Positions 7,094 to 16,288 of a stretch of DNA of 64,000 bases are shown here, piece by piece. The position numbers were made by a program, and so were the translations under genes. The notes beneath the pieces are model-generated. The model saw only the letters and a list, made by a program, of their open reading frames with translations, was not told the origin of the DNA and did no database searches. This DNA is from Anaerococcus porci. Its GTDB lineage: Bacteria > Bacillota > Clostridia > Tissierellales > Peptoniphilaceae. Where the stretch lies: assembly GCF_009696575.1 (NCBI RefSeq), contig NZ_VULQ01000002.1, forward strand, positions 62,001 to 126,000, written 5' to 3'. Position 1 is the stretch's first letter; every line of letters starts with the position of its first letter.

Positions 7094-7713
7094 TTTTTAA
7101 ATTTCATTTTTATTTTTTCTATAAAGCTAAGCTTCTCAATATCAGCTTTTTTGTCATCCTTAAGATTGTTAATAATATCTATATAGTCTTCATTTTTTCT
7201 TTTTACACCTAAAAATTTAGAAGATTTTTCAAGGATTTCATTTCTCACTATTCTCTCATCAAAGCCATCCTCTGCTTCGATAAAAAAATAATCTGCATCT
7301 ATTTTCTTATTTATATCCTCATCGCTGACTATCGTTATGGTTTTTTTATTTTCAATCATATTCTTAGCTAAGTTATCAAAAATCAAATAATCATAGCAAG
7401 ATAAGTCCTCAATTAATTTATTTATATCATCCTTTTTTATTTCATACTTATCCTCTAATAGAGGAGCTATTATAAAATCTATATTTTTATCTGCTTTGTT
7501 AATCACATTTTCTAAACTAACATAGTTTAAGAAATGATCACATATATCATATGTAATCATTCCTTCCATGTCGTAAATATCTTCTAAATTCAGACTAGTA
7601 TTTCTCTTAAATGATATTAATAGACATCTTTTATCTTTAGACAAATCCTTTGATAAATTATTCATAAAAGGAAGCCTATATTCTAGCTTACCTTCAATTA
7701 AATATATTTGCAT
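7090..7713 (-). CDS. Degenerate MinD-like protein lacking the P-loop
   Basis: A 207-residue protein in the place MinD occupies in clostridial mre-mrd-min clusters. Its middle aligns by pattern with MinD: YDICDHFLNYVSLENVI (like the 'YDL-D' region), then DDINKLIEDLSCYDYLIFDNLAKN (like 'KKLIDEL..YDYI-ID-PAG'). The C-terminus, SFIEKIKMKFKK, resembles the amphipathic membrane-targeting helix. The N-terminus has LIEGKLEYRLPF where a deviant Walker A (GKGGVGKT) should be, so ATP binding looks lost. minC and minE are absent nearby. It may be a membrane-bound adaptor of the elongation machinery, which is inference. The start overlaps the mrdA stop. Confidence 0.65.
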   Translation of the reverse strand: MQIYLIEGKLEYRLPFMNNLSKDLSKDKRCLLISFKRNTSLNLEDIYDMEGMITYDICDHFLNYVSLENVINKADKNIDFIIAPLLEDKYEIKKDDINKLIEDLSCYDYLIFDNLAKNMIENKKTITIVSDEDINKKIDADYFFIEAEDGFDERIVRNEILEKSSKFLGVKRKNEDYIDIINNLKDDKKADIEKLSFIEKIKMKFKK

Positions 7714-10700
7714 TATTCATCTCCATGTTCATGTTCATCTACTTGATTAATCTCGCCAAGTCTATCAGCTGGATTTATTCCTTGCTCTTGTTCATTTTTT
7801 AGATTATTTATTTTTTGGTCTTCTGGATTTATTTTAATATCAAAATATTTGCATATTATATCTCTCATTATAGGAGCACAATTATAGGAAGTATCTCCTT
7901 GGGTTAAAACCATAGATACAGCTATTTCCGGATCATCATATGGAGCAAATCCAACCATCCATGCATAAGGATCATACAAAGTTCCATCTGCATTTTTTCC
8001 TTCTACTTCAGCCGTACCTGTCTTTGTACCTATATCCAGTGGAATTGTTTTAAGGATTGGATTATTTTGAGATACTAATAAAGTACCATATTTAATATCT
8101 TCTAAATATTTTGAATCTTTTATATCAATCTTTTTGTTTTCAGTTTGATTTTCAAATAAGACATCCTTAGAGTTATGCTTAGTTACTTTATCTATTAGTG
8201 TATATTTATTTAAATATCCACCATTTGATAAAGTAGATATCACTCTGTTCATTTGAAGTGGAGTGTAGGAGTTTTGACCTTGACCTATAACTATATTTAA
8301 CATATCAGTAATATCCCATTGTGCTTGATTTAAATAAGTATATTTTAAGGTATCTACTAGACCTGCACTATCCCCTTCTTTTATTTCTATAGGTTCATAT
8401 CCCATCTCATCTATCATTTTTATAAGTCCATTTCTATCTAAAGAATTTGGATTTTCAGCAAGCTTAAGTATTGTATCAATATCTGTATCTAAATCTGCCT
8501 GAGTTTTTTTAGTGTTTTCCTTAATATATTTTTTAAGATTTCCATCAAGATATTTTTTCATCATTGCTTTTGTTACTTCAAGTTTTTTATCGGTTGATGG
8601 AATATTACCCTTACTTTCTTGGGGTATATTTATCTCAATACCAGTAATATTGTTAAGTCCTAACATCTCGGCTGCTTTTCTTATATCATTTAACTCTAAC
8701 TTTATGCCCAAGGAGTTTCCAGTTGCTGGATTTTCTCCCAAAGCTAAACAATAGAAATAATAGTTGCATGAATCTCTTATAGCGCCATATAAGGTCTCTT
8801 CACCATGAGTACCACCTGTTTCTGACCAAATTAAGCATGAAAATCTTTTATTACCAATGTCCATAAAACCATTACACAAATTTGTTTTTTGTGGATCAAG
8901 TCCTTTTTCAAGTGCTGCTAAACTTGTTACAAGTTTAAAGGTTGAACCTGGCATTACTGCTGTTTGACTTGCTATATTCATCATCGGCCTTGCCTCAAGT
9001 ACACTAGCATCATCAGGAACTTGTAGGCTTTCCCAATCAGTCGCAGATATTCCTGTCGCAAATAAGTTTGGATCATAACTTGGGTAGGAAGCCATAGCGA
9101 GAACCTCTCCTGTTTTAACATTACTTACTACAACTGCTCCACTTGTTGCATTAGGAGCTGATCTTAAAGGAGTGAAATTTCCATATTCTGAACTATATGA
9201 TTTACCTTGTCTAAGAGCAGCCAGTACATCCTTTAGAGAATTTTCTGCTTGTGCTTGCAAATTAGCATCAATTGAAAGATATACATCATTGCCTGGTTCT
9301 GAATCAGTTTTTGATAAAGTTTCAATTCTATTACCAGATGAATCTACAGTCACTACTGATTTACCATTTTTTCCCCTTAAGCTATCTTGATATGATTCCT
9401 CAACTCCAGTCTTACCTATAATTTCATCTCTTAGATAAGATTTTTCATTAACATATTTTTTAACTTCATTATCTGTTGCAATAGGCCCCATGTAACCTAG
9501 GATATGACTTGCTAAATTTCTATTAGGATAAGACCTTATAGGAATTGTTGCAACACTTATTCCCTTTGCCTTATCTATATTCTCTTCTATTCTTAATACT
9601 GTAGCTTCATCTAGATTATAAACCAAATTTATAGGCCTAAAACCAAAAGATCCTTGCCTATTTATTAGATTATCAATAGTAAGCACACCTATAGATTCAT
9701 AATCGTTATCATTTTCTATTCCTGATATAAGTTTAATATAATCAAGAATTTCCTTAGCACTATCTGACTTACTAAGAGTTTTTATTACAGTATCCTTGTC
9801 ATGAAGCTTATCTTTTGTAGCATAATATTCAAAAAAGTCCTTTTTATCAATATTAAAGGTATAATCCCAATCCTTGATGTCATCTTCTGATATATCAATT
9901 GAAGGATAGACATTATTTAGAGTATTGGCATTTTGAGCTAAATACTTATAATTTTTATCTAAAATAACAGGTTTTAAAAGATTATTTTTATCAGCAAGTA
10001 CAGCAAGCTCTTCTACAGGATCACCTGCTTGGGAATTTTTAAATTTGATGTCTACAGAATAAATATTTTTATCATCTTTTGTTTCAGTTTTTACTTCTGT
10101 TGTAAAATTTGCATAAATCCCTTTATTTTCCAATTTTTCTATAAGTTCATTGGCTGGTATCATATAAGACCCATCTTTTTCATTTATACTTGCAGATTTT
10201 AGAAACTCTTTGACAGATGACTTTTTAACTATTTCATAAAAATCATCACTTGCCTTAGAATTTAAATCAATACTAGGATAAATATTATTAAGGCTTGCTT
10301 TTTTTTGTATGAATTTTTCGTCTGCACTTATAGCATAGTCTTTTAAAATAATATTTGAATTTAGACCTTGTTTTTTAATTATATTATAAGCTAATATTCT
10401 AGCTTGATTATTTTCTAAAATATTTTTAATTACAGATTTATCATCTCCAATTGATTCAACCACTACACTAACGGGATCATCATTAATACTATGTCCTATA
10501 GACTTTAATTTACTCTCAGCATTATCCTTATATTTTAAGTTAAGACCATTTTCATCATTACTTACTAATAAGGGTATATCTATCCCTCTTTTTTTCAAAG
10601 CAAGCAAAGCTGTTTTCATAGTATCATATTGTATTCCATTTTCATTTGAATTTGAAGTTACAATTTCTCTCATTAAATTATTATCAACAATTATATCTAC

Positions 10701-11117
10701 AATCTTATCTTCTGGAGACTTATCTTCATTGAAATAATCATCTTTTTTCTCATATTGGAAAGAATTTAATCTAATATCAAATTCGTTTTGATAATTAACT
10801 CCTGCTTCTTCTAAAATATTAACCAAAGAATTAATAGCCTTTATCCTATCTTCATCTTTTAAGTTTGTTAATTGATCTTTATAAAGTTGAACTACAAAAG
10901 AAGGTACAGTTGTAGCCAAAACATTACCATTTCTATCAAGGATATCTCCTCTACTAGCTATCTCATCAACTTCTTGTACCTTTCTATTGTCAGATAAATC
11001 TCTGTAATAGTCTCCTTGTCTTACCATTAAAGAAAATAATTTTATAGCTATTGCAATAAATAAGAAGCCAAATATTACTTGAACCAAGGTTAGCCTATTT
11101 TCTTTTTGTTTTTTCAA
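7713..11117 (-). CDS. mrdA: Penicillin-binding protein 2 (elongasome transpeptidase), unusually long
   Basis: A class B PBP of 1134 residues with one N-terminal membrane anchor (about 10-32), a dimerisation/pedestal region (45-560) and a transpeptidase domain (650-1100). Catalytic motifs are all present: S725-x-x-K728 in PGSTFK, S783-C-N785, and K1032-T-G in IGTKTGTAEV. It cross-links peptidoglycan during side-wall growth with RodA and MreBCD. The pedestal is greatly enlarged and contains a repeated phrase, LNN(I/V)YPSID, at about 276-284 and 400-408, suggesting an internal duplication. The start is TTG behind GAGGTG. It is the last strong elongasome gene in the mreB-C-D-mrdA order. Confidence 0.93.
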   Translation of the reverse strand: MKKQKENRLTLVQVIFGFLFIAIAIKLFSLMVRQGDYYRDLSDNRKVQEVDEIASRGDILDRNGNVLATTVPSFVVQLYKDQLTNLKDEDRIKAINSLVNILEEAGVNYQNEFDIRLNSFQYEKKDDYFNEDKSPEDKIVDIIVDNNLMREIVTSNSNENGIQYDTMKTALLALKKRGIDIPLLVSNDENGLNLKYKDNAESKLKSIGHSINDDPVSVVVESIGDDKSVIKNILENNQARILAYNIIKKQGLNSNIILKDYAISADEKFIQKKASLNNIYPSIDLNSKASDDFYEIVKKSSVKEFLKSASINEKDGSYMIPANELIEKLENKGIYANFTTEVKTETKDDKNIYSVDIKFKNSQAGDPVEELAVLADKNNLLKPVILDKNYKYLAQNANTLNNVYPSIDISEDDIKDWDYTFNIDKKDFFEYYATKDKLHDKDTVIKTLSKSDSAKEILDYIKLISGIENDNDYESIGVLTIDNLINRQGSFGFRPINLVYNLDEATVLRIEENIDKAKGISVATIPIRSYPNRNLASHILGYMGPIATDNEVKKYVNEKSYLRDEIIGKTGVEESYQDSLRGKNGKSVVTVDSSGNRIETLSKTDSEPGNDVYLSIDANLQAQAENSLKDVLAALRQGKSYSSEYGNFTPLRSAPNATSGAVVVSNVKTGEVLAMASYPSYDPNLFATGISATDWESLQVPDDASVLEARPMMNIASQTAVMPGSTFKLVTSLAALEKGLDPQKTNLCNGFMDIGNKRFSCLIWSETGGTHGEETLYGAIRDSCNYYFYCLALGENPATGNSLGIKLELNDIRKAAEMLGLNNITGIEINIPQESKGNIPSTDKKLEVTKAMMKKYLDGNLKKYIKENTKKTQADLDTDIDTILKLAENPNSLDRNGLIKMIDEMGYEPIEIKEGDSAGLVDTLKYTYLNQAQWDITDMLNIVIGQGQNSYTPLQMNRVISTLSNGGYLNKYTLIDKVTKHNSKDVLFENQTENKKIDIKDSKYLEDIKYGTLLVSQNNPILKTIPLDIGTKTGTAEVEGKNADGTLYDPYAWMVGFAPYDDPEIAVSMVLTQGDTSYNCAPIMRDIICKYFDIKINPEDQKINNLKNEQEQGINPADRLGEINQVDEHEHGDE

Positions 11118-11127
11118 AACCTACACC

Positions 11128-11619
11128 TCATATTCTATATGTTGGAATATACATAATTTTGTTTACTACTAAATGATAAATCAAATAAATCACTGTATTT
11201 AATATCGCTTCAATTATAACTGGTATAAAAAGGTAGTTTTTAATTACTTGTAAATCTCCTTTAAATAAATAAGTTATAAGACCTACAAATAAAAAGTTAA
11301 TAAAGGTGAATACAAAACTTAACAAAAGTCCAGTATTTTTATCACTCTTAAACCTTAATCTATCATTTCCTACAAATGTTCCTATGAGAAAATAAGAAAG
11401 TGCCCTTATACCTATTACATCTGCGAACATCAAATCTTCCAATAATCCTACAATTAAACCTGAATATGCTCCAGTCTTTGGTCCCAATGTTAATGATAAA
11501 GCTATTGTCATAGCTATGATTAAATTAATATTTGCACCAAATATATCAACTTTAGAAAAAACTGTGATTTGTAAGATAAAACTCACAAAGACAACAATTA
11601 ATGTTTTAAATTTATTCAT
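11128..11619 (-). CDS. mreD: Rod shape-determining protein MreD
   Basis: 163 residues with five to six predicted membrane spans and the pattern of MreD: an N-terminal span (KTLIVVFVSFILQITVF), a region LTLGPKTGAYSGLIVGLLEDLM with the conserved gly-leu-x-glu-asp, and LSYFLIGTFVGN. It is an integral membrane component linking MreB/MreC to PBP2-RodA. ATG overlaps the mreC TGA stop (ATGA), and the gene is followed 10 bases later by mrdA. Confidence 0.92.
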   Translation of the reverse strand: MNKFKTLIVVFVSFILQITVFSKVDIFGANINLIIAMTIALSLTLGPKTGAYSGLIVGLLEDLMFADVIGIRALSYFLIGTFVGNDRLRFKSDKNTGLLLSFVFTFINFLFVGLITYLFKGDLQVIKNYLFIPVIIEAILNTVIYLIYHLVVNKIMYIPTYRI

Positions 11620-12461
11620 TTTGTCCCCCCTTTATTTTGTAGTATTAAAACCCTATATAGGTGAGAAAAATCTACTGGAGAATCTACTGTAATGTTTTTT
11701 CTTAAAGAATCATTGGACATATTTACATTAGAAATTTTTCCAAGGTATAACCCTTTTGGATAAACTCCACCTATTCCTGAAGTCAAAAGAATGTCAGAAT
11801 CTTTTACATCACTATCTACTTCAAGCATATAACCACTTATAGTTTTATTCTTGTAATCATCTATAACTCCATAATCACCACTTCTTGAATTAATAAAAGA
11901 AACGTCATTAGATGAGTTTTTGATGGTTTCAACTTCTGCTGTAGTATCATTTACAGAAACAATTTTACCTATTACTGCTGATGAATAATCAGTGTTTCCT
12001 ATAGCTTGAAGTACAACATCATTTACCCTAATACTATCATTTTTTCCCTTGTCTATAAAGAATGATTCATGCATAGAGTTAACATCAGAATTAATAATTT
12101 GTGCTTTTATATAATTATAGTCACTATTTTCTATTGCATTTCTTTCTGCTTTTAAATAATCTTCTCTATTAATTATCTCTGACAAATTAGCATTTTCTTT
12201 TAATAATTTATTATTTTCTGCCTTCATCTTTTCTAACTCAGATCTTGTATTTTTGGAGCCAAATGTATCTTCTACAGCATTTATTATCTCTGAAGATATT
12301 GCATATGAAACTTTATTTATTGGTTGAAAAATTGTATTAGTTAGATTATTACCAGCCTTAACTAGTCCTTCCGACATATTTGATGTAAATATTAATACAA
12401 TTAATAAAATTATTGTAATTATAAAAGATTTATTACTTTTCTTCTTTCTCCTATATGACAT
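11616..12461 (-). CDS. mreC: Rod shape-determining protein MreC
   Basis: 281 residues. A basic start (MSYRRKKKSNKS) leads to one membrane span (FIITIILLIVLIF), a periplasm-side coiled coil (about 70-105, SELEKMKAENNKLLKENANL) and the two beta-barrel domains (DVVLQAIGNTDYSSAVIGKI, LLTSGIGGVYPKGLYLGKI). The last segment is the conserved 'TSG-gg-yP-GL-G' motif. MreC activates PBP2-RodA. The gene starts 3 bases after mreB stops. Confidence 0.93.
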   Translation of the reverse strand: MSYRRKKKSNKSFIITIILLIVLIFTSNMSEGLVKAGNNLTNTIFQPINKVSYAISSEIINAVEDTFGSKNTRSELEKMKAENNKLLKENANLSEIINREDYLKAERNAIENSDYNYIKAQIINSDVNSMHESFFIDKGKNDSIRVNDVVLQAIGNTDYSSAVIGKIVSVNDTTAEVETIKNSSNDVSFINSRSGDYGVIDDYKNKTISGYMLEVDSDVKDSDILLTSGIGGVYPKGLYLGKISNVNMSNDSLRKNITVDSPVDFSHLYRVLILQNKGGTK

Positions 12462-12463
12462 AA

Positions 12464-13477
12464 CTACCTACTTTTATATTTAAAAAATCTATCAGGATCT
12501 TCAAGTATAATTCCAGCTCCTTTTATAGCATCAAGTTCTGGATTATCTGAAACGTGTCCCTTAAGATCTATTTTCTTTTCTATAAATTCTTTAAGTCCTT
12601 TTATATTAGATAAACCACCAGTCATTATAAAACCATCATTTTTTATATCAGCCGAAAGTTCTGGCGGTGTTTTTTCTAAAACAAGATAAATCATATCTAC
12701 TATCTTATCTGCAAAAGGAAGAATAATTTCAGCTAACTCTTCACTTCTTAATTTAATACGCTTAGGCTTAGCGTCTATTAAGTCTCTACCTTCTACATTC
12801 ATTGACTTTTCTTTATCACTTATTTTAAGTGATAAAATTTCTTTTTTAATATTCTCTGCTGTATTTATCCCAATCTCAATCTTTTTATTGTTTCTTAGAA
12901 ATGAAACAATCTCTTTATCTATGTAATCACCACCTAAATTCATAGTTTTACTGGCAACAATTCCATTTAAACTAACAAGGCAAACTTCACTTGTACCTGC
13001 CCCTAAATTTAAAGCTAAAACTCCTCTTGGATCTTCTGGACTAAGTCCTATACCAAATAAAGCAGCCAGTGATTCATCAACCATAATTACATCCCTACTT
13101 CCAGCATGTAAAGATGCATCTTCAACTGCCCTTTTCTCTATATCAGTAATTCCACTTGGGACACAAACAACTACCCTTGGTTGAATTACTGAAAAACCTG
13201 GATTTATTTTTTGAAAAAAGTAATTTAGCATAGCTTCAGTCAAGTTAAAATCTGATATTACTCCCTTTTCTATAGGTTTTTGAACAATAATATCATCCGG
13301 AGTCTTACCTATCATATCTTTAGCAGGCTCCCCTATAGCTTTTATAGCCTTATTTTGATGATCAAGTACTAATAGTGATGGTTCACATATTACCACACCC
13401 TCACCTTTTTTATAAACTTCAATACTTGAAGTACCTAAGTCGATTGCTAGGTCCTTTGCTATTATTCTAAAATTCAT
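12464..13477 (-). CDS. mreB: Rod shape-determining actin homologue MreB
   Basis: 337 residues, full length. Actin-fold motifs are LAIDLGTSSIEVY (phosphate 1), GVLALNLGAGTSEVCLVS (phosphate 2) and GFIMTGGLSNIKGL (adenosine). It lacks the membrane-binding hydrophobic tip 'FGFFS' at the start and begins MNFRIIAKD instead. MreB forms membrane-associated filaments that orient peptidoglycan synthesis. If the host is a coccus, as suspected, retention of mreBCD would be notable; the shape itself cannot be read from the sequence. It is transcribed after radC with 12 bases between them. Confidence 0.93.
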   Translation of the reverse strand: MNFRIIAKDLAIDLGTSSIEVYKKGEGVVICEPSLLVLDHQNKAIKAIGEPAKDMIGKTPDDIIVQKPIEKGVISDFNLTEAMLNYFFQKINPGFSVIQPRVVVCVPSGITDIEKRAVEDASLHAGSRDVIMVDESLAALFGIGLSPEDPRGVLALNLGAGTSEVCLVSLNGIVASKTMNLGGDYIDKEIVSFLRNNKKIEIGINTAENIKKEILSLKISDKEKSMNVEGRDLIDAKPKRIKLRSEELAEIILPFADKIVDMIYLVLEKTPPELSADIKNDGFIMTGGLSNIKGLKEFIEKKIDLKGHVSDNPELDAIKGAGIILEDPDRFFKYKSR

Positions 13478-13489
13478 CTAATCTTACTC

Positions 13490-14167
13490 CTATATAAAAT
13501 TTTCTTCTCTAAAACTATAATATTCATCTAGTCCTATTATTATGTGGTCTAGTACTTCAATATCTAATATTTTTCCTGCATCTATAAGTCTATTAGTTGT
13601 TAGCATATCACTTTTTGATGGATTTGAATTTCCACTAGGGTGATTGTGAACAAAAATTACGGATTTAGCACTCTTTCTTACTGCCACAACAAAACACTCT
13701 CTAGGATTTACTATGGAGGAATTTAAATCACCAGTAGAAATTAACTCCTTTGATATAATAACATTTTTAGTATCTAATAATATAGCATAGAAATGTTCTT
13801 TTTTTGTGTCTAAAAATTTATTTTTCATCAACTTGTAAACATCATTAGATGACTTAATTTTGACTATTTCTTTATTTAGTATTCTTTCTGATAGTCTTCT
13901 ACCGAATTGAATACCTGCTATAATCTTACTTGCCTTAGCAAGTTTTATACCTTCAATTTCACAAAGTTCTTCTACAGTAATTGAAATAAGTTCATCACTA
14001 GAAAACTTGTCAAGAATATCCTTAGAAAGTTCTATAGCATTTTTACCTTGAGAACCAGTAGAAATTAAAATTGCTAAGAGTTCTTCATCACTTAACACTT
14101 CATATCCTTCATTTTTTAATCTTTCTCTTGGTCTTAAAGATTTGTCTATATCCATAATTTTTTTCAT
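13490..14167 (-). CDS. radC: RadC family JAB1/MPN-domain protein
   Basis: About 225 residues. The N-terminal helix-hairpin-helix region (LRPRERLKNEGYEVLSDEELLAILI) and the C-terminal JAMM-type metal site (VFVHNHPSGNSNPSKSD and the downstream IGLDEYYSFRE) are both intact. RadC proteins are widely conserved, but their role in DNA repair is unproven. I chose ATG at 14167, behind AGGTG, over an upstream GTG at 14179 that would overlap the previous gene and lacks a ribosome-binding site. radC next to mreB is a common Firmicutes arrangement. Confidence 0.93.
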   Translation of the reverse strand: MKKIMDIDKSLRPRERLKNEGYEVLSDEELLAILISTGSQGKNAIELSKDILDKFSSDELISITVEELCEIEGIKLAKASKIIAGIQFGRRLSERILNKEIVKIKSSNDVYKLMKNKFLDTKKEHFYAILLDTKNVIISKELISTGDLNSSIVNPRECFVVAVRKSAKSVIFVHNHPSGNSNPSKSDMLTTNRLIDAGKILDIEVLDHIIIGLDEYYSFREENFI

Positions 14168-14168
14168 G

Positions 14169-14681
14169 TTATACTGCACCTATTTTTTTTAAATGTTCAA
14201 TAATAAAACCTGTACTTAATCCCACAAAAAATCCTGTAAAAATCCCTATAAAAACTAGTATAGGAAAATAATAAAACATCTTTAAATTAGACATAAATAC
14301 CGCTGCAACTATTATTTGCCCAAAATTGTGAAAGAAAGCTCCTAGTTCACTTACACCAATTAATGAGAAATCATCTCCTATTTTTTTTAATCCTATATAC
14401 ATTGCTGTGGTTGAAAAAATAGCCCCTACAAAAGAATAGAAAAATGACATTACCTGTCCTGTTATTAAAACAAGTAAGAGTGATTTTAAAGCACTAACAG
14501 AAAGTGATTTCTTATAATCATAAATGTATATTGAAACAAATATAACTATATTTGAAAAACCGAGCTTTGCACCAGGTATTGGTACGGGCATAGGTATCAT
14601 AGACTCTATTAAAGATATAGCAAGAGATAGGGCTGTTAGTAAGCTTAAATTTATATAAGTTTTAACATTTGATTCCTTCAT
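14169..14681 (-). CDS. Gx transporter family membrane protein (Hpre_diP_synt_I)
   Basis: 170 residues with five predicted membrane spans. The segment SLIESMIPMPVPIPGAKLGFSNI is the signature of the family once called heptaprenyl diphosphate synthase component I and now grouped with ECF-type S-component-like 'Gx transporters'. The substrate is unknown. It overlaps the NusG-II gene by 4 bases, a pairing common in clostridia, and some of these pairs lie near rnf or redox genes. Here rnfB ends about 400 bases upstream, though behind its own terminator. Confidence 0.85.
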   Translation of the reverse strand: MKESNVKTYINLSLLTALSLAISLIESMIPMPVPIPGAKLGFSNIVIFVSIYIYDYKKSLSVSALKSLLLVLITGQVMSFFYSFVGAIFSTTAMYIGLKKIGDDFSLIGVSELGAFFHNFGQIIVAAVFMSNLKMFYYFPILVFIGIFTGFFVGLSTGFIIEHLKKIGAV

Positions 14682-15070
14682 CCTACCACCTTATCTATTC
14701 CATCATCTTTGCTTTTTTCATCATCTTCTTCTATAATTTCTAATATAAGTCTATGTGGCAGACATACTATTGTTTCTCCACTTTTACTTATAGCTGGCAT
14801 ATGGGTACAAATAAGATCTCTACAATTTGCTTCTTTCATATTTACTTTACCATCTTTTATTTCTACAACATTGTACTTACCATTACCTATTTCTATTTTA
14901 AAGGTCTTATCCTTATCTAGTGGATATTTTCCATATTCTTTTCCATTTAACTCCACTAATAAATAATCCCCATTTACATTAGATTTAAATCTTTGCACAA
15001 AAAAAGCCATCAAAATACTCAATAGCAAAAGCGACACTATAACAATCAAATCTCTTCTTTTAATTTTCAT
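14678..15070 (-). CDS. NusG domain II-containing membrane-anchored protein
   Basis: 130 residues: a basic N-terminus, one membrane span (LIVIVSLLLLSILMAFFV) and an extracytoplasmic beta-rich domain of the NusG_II family with the Cys pair in NCRDLICTHMPAISKSGE and the CLPHRLIL ending. Family members accompany Gx transporters and Rnf or ApbE genes in clostridia. Their role is not established; a redox or flavin link is suggested only by context. It is the first gene of a unit running through the Gx transporter to radC and the mre cluster, with its own promoter. Confidence 0.82.
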   Translation of the reverse strand: MKIKRRDLIVIVSLLLLSILMAFFVQRFKSNVNGDYLLVELNGKEYGKYPLDKDKTFKIEIGNGKYNVVEIKDGKVNMKEANCRDLICTHMPAISKSGETIVCLPHRLILEIIEEDDEKSKDDGIDKVVG

Positions 15071-15086
15071 AAAATACCTCTTTTAA

Positions 15087-15116
15087 AGTTTATCATTTAA
15101 GCTTTGTTAATGTCAA
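15087..15116 (-). promoter_or_regulatory. Candidate promoter of the NusG-II/Gx/radC/mre unit
   Basis: Minus strand TTGACA (15111-15116), 18-base spacer, TAAACT (15087-15092), shortly before the NusG-II start codon. The -35 is perfect and the -10 matches 4 of 6. Confidence 0.6.
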
Positions 15117-15394
15117 TTTTTAAAGCTTAAAAGAAAAAAATACAAATTAAAATCAAAAAATCCAAAATATTACAAAGCTGATTAAATCTCATCTTTTTCC
15201 TATATTTTAATATTTAGACATCCTATATAAGCTATTTATAAATATAAATTATAAGATAATCTAGCTAAAAGAACATATATGAAAAAAATCCTTATATTGA
15301 AGGAATAATAATTGATTCTATCTAAAAGATACATATTAATATTTAATATTTTTTAAAACTTTTATAAAAATTTATAATTTTAATTATTTCTATT
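15117..15394. other. Non-coding interval between the rnf terminator and the NusG-II promoter
   Basis: About 280 bases of very AT-rich sequence. I see no ORF with a ribosome-binding site, no tRNA and no structured RNA that I recognise. Confidence 0.4.
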
Positions 15395-15442
15395 AAAAAA
15401 GCATCAACAATACCAATAAATAATTGATTTTGTTAATGCTTT
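15395..15442 (-). terminator. Terminator of the rnf operon
   Basis: Minus strand 13-bp stem AAAGCATTAACAA/TTGTTGATGCTTT with one G-T pair, then TTTTTT. It lies 37 bases after the rnfB stop. Confidence 0.85.
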
Positions 15443-15478
15443 GAGATTGATTAACTTTAAATAGTTTTATTAAAATTA

Positions 15479-16276
15479 TTACCTTACTTCTATACATTTA
15501 GCTGGACATTTTTCAGCAGCTTCTTTTAGAAGTTCAATATCAAGTTCGTTTGATATAGTTTCTTTTGATAGGAAATTTTCCATTGAGAATCCTTCAGGAT
15601 AAGTTCTTGCACATATTGAACAACCTATACAACCTACCTTACAATTTCCTCTTACATCTTTTCCCTTGTCATGTGATGAGCAAATAACAATTGCCTTTTG
15701 TGAATATGGTACAAGCTCAATTATATTTTTTGGGCAAGTATCTACACAAGCCCCACATGCTACACACTTTTCTCTGTCAACAACGCTTACACCATTTTGC
15801 ATATGTATAGCATCAAAGTCGCATGCCTTAACACATGAACCACATCCTACACAACCATAATTACAAGCTTTTTTTCCACCAAATAAGCTAACTTGAGCTC
15901 TACAATCTTCTAAACCTTGATATTCAAATAAGTCTTTAGCATTATCACAGGTTCCATTGCATTTAACTACCGCTACTTTTTTTTCGCCTGCACCAGCTGG
16001 TTCAACACCCATGGCCTCTGCAACAGCATCTGTTGTAGGTTGACCGCCTATAACACAAGCTGAAACTGGAGCTTCTCCTTTAGCTATAGCATTCGCACAT
16101 CCATCACAGCCTGGATATCCACAAGCACCACAGTTTGCACCAGGTAGTGCATCTCTTACTCTTTCAACAATAGGATCTGTTTCTACTTCAAATTTTGTAC
16201 TTATTACACCCAATAACATAGCTAAGATAAAACCTAAAACAGCTAATACTATTGTTGGTATTATTATATTCATCAT
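15479..16276 (-). CDS. rnfB: Rnf complex subunit B (iron-sulfur electron-transfer subunit)
   Basis: 265 residues. It has an N-terminal membrane anchor (IIIPTIVLAVLGFILAM), then the FeS domain Cys cluster CGACGYPGCDGC, and ferredoxin-type clusters such as CVGCGSCVKAC and CVACGACVDTC, with a further Cys-rich motif CKVGCIGCSIC. RnfB accepts electrons from reduced ferredoxin and passes them to the membrane complex. It is the last gene of the rnfCDGEAB order typical of clostridia, 12 bases after rnfA, and is followed by a strong terminator. Confidence 0.96.
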   Translation of the reverse strand: MMNIIIPTIVLAVLGFILAMLLGVISTKFEVETDPIVERVRDALPGANCGACGYPGCDGCANAIAKGEAPVSACVIGGQPTTDAVAEAMGVEPAGAGEKKVAVVKCNGTCDNAKDLFEYQGLEDCRAQVSLFGGKKACNYGCVGCGSCVKACDFDAIHMQNGVSVVDREKCVACGACVDTCPKNIIELVPYSQKAIVICSSHDKGKDVRGNCKVGCIGCSICARTYPEGFSMENFLSKETISNELDIELLKEAAEKCPAKCIEVR

Positions 16277-16288
16277 TTTACTTCTCCT

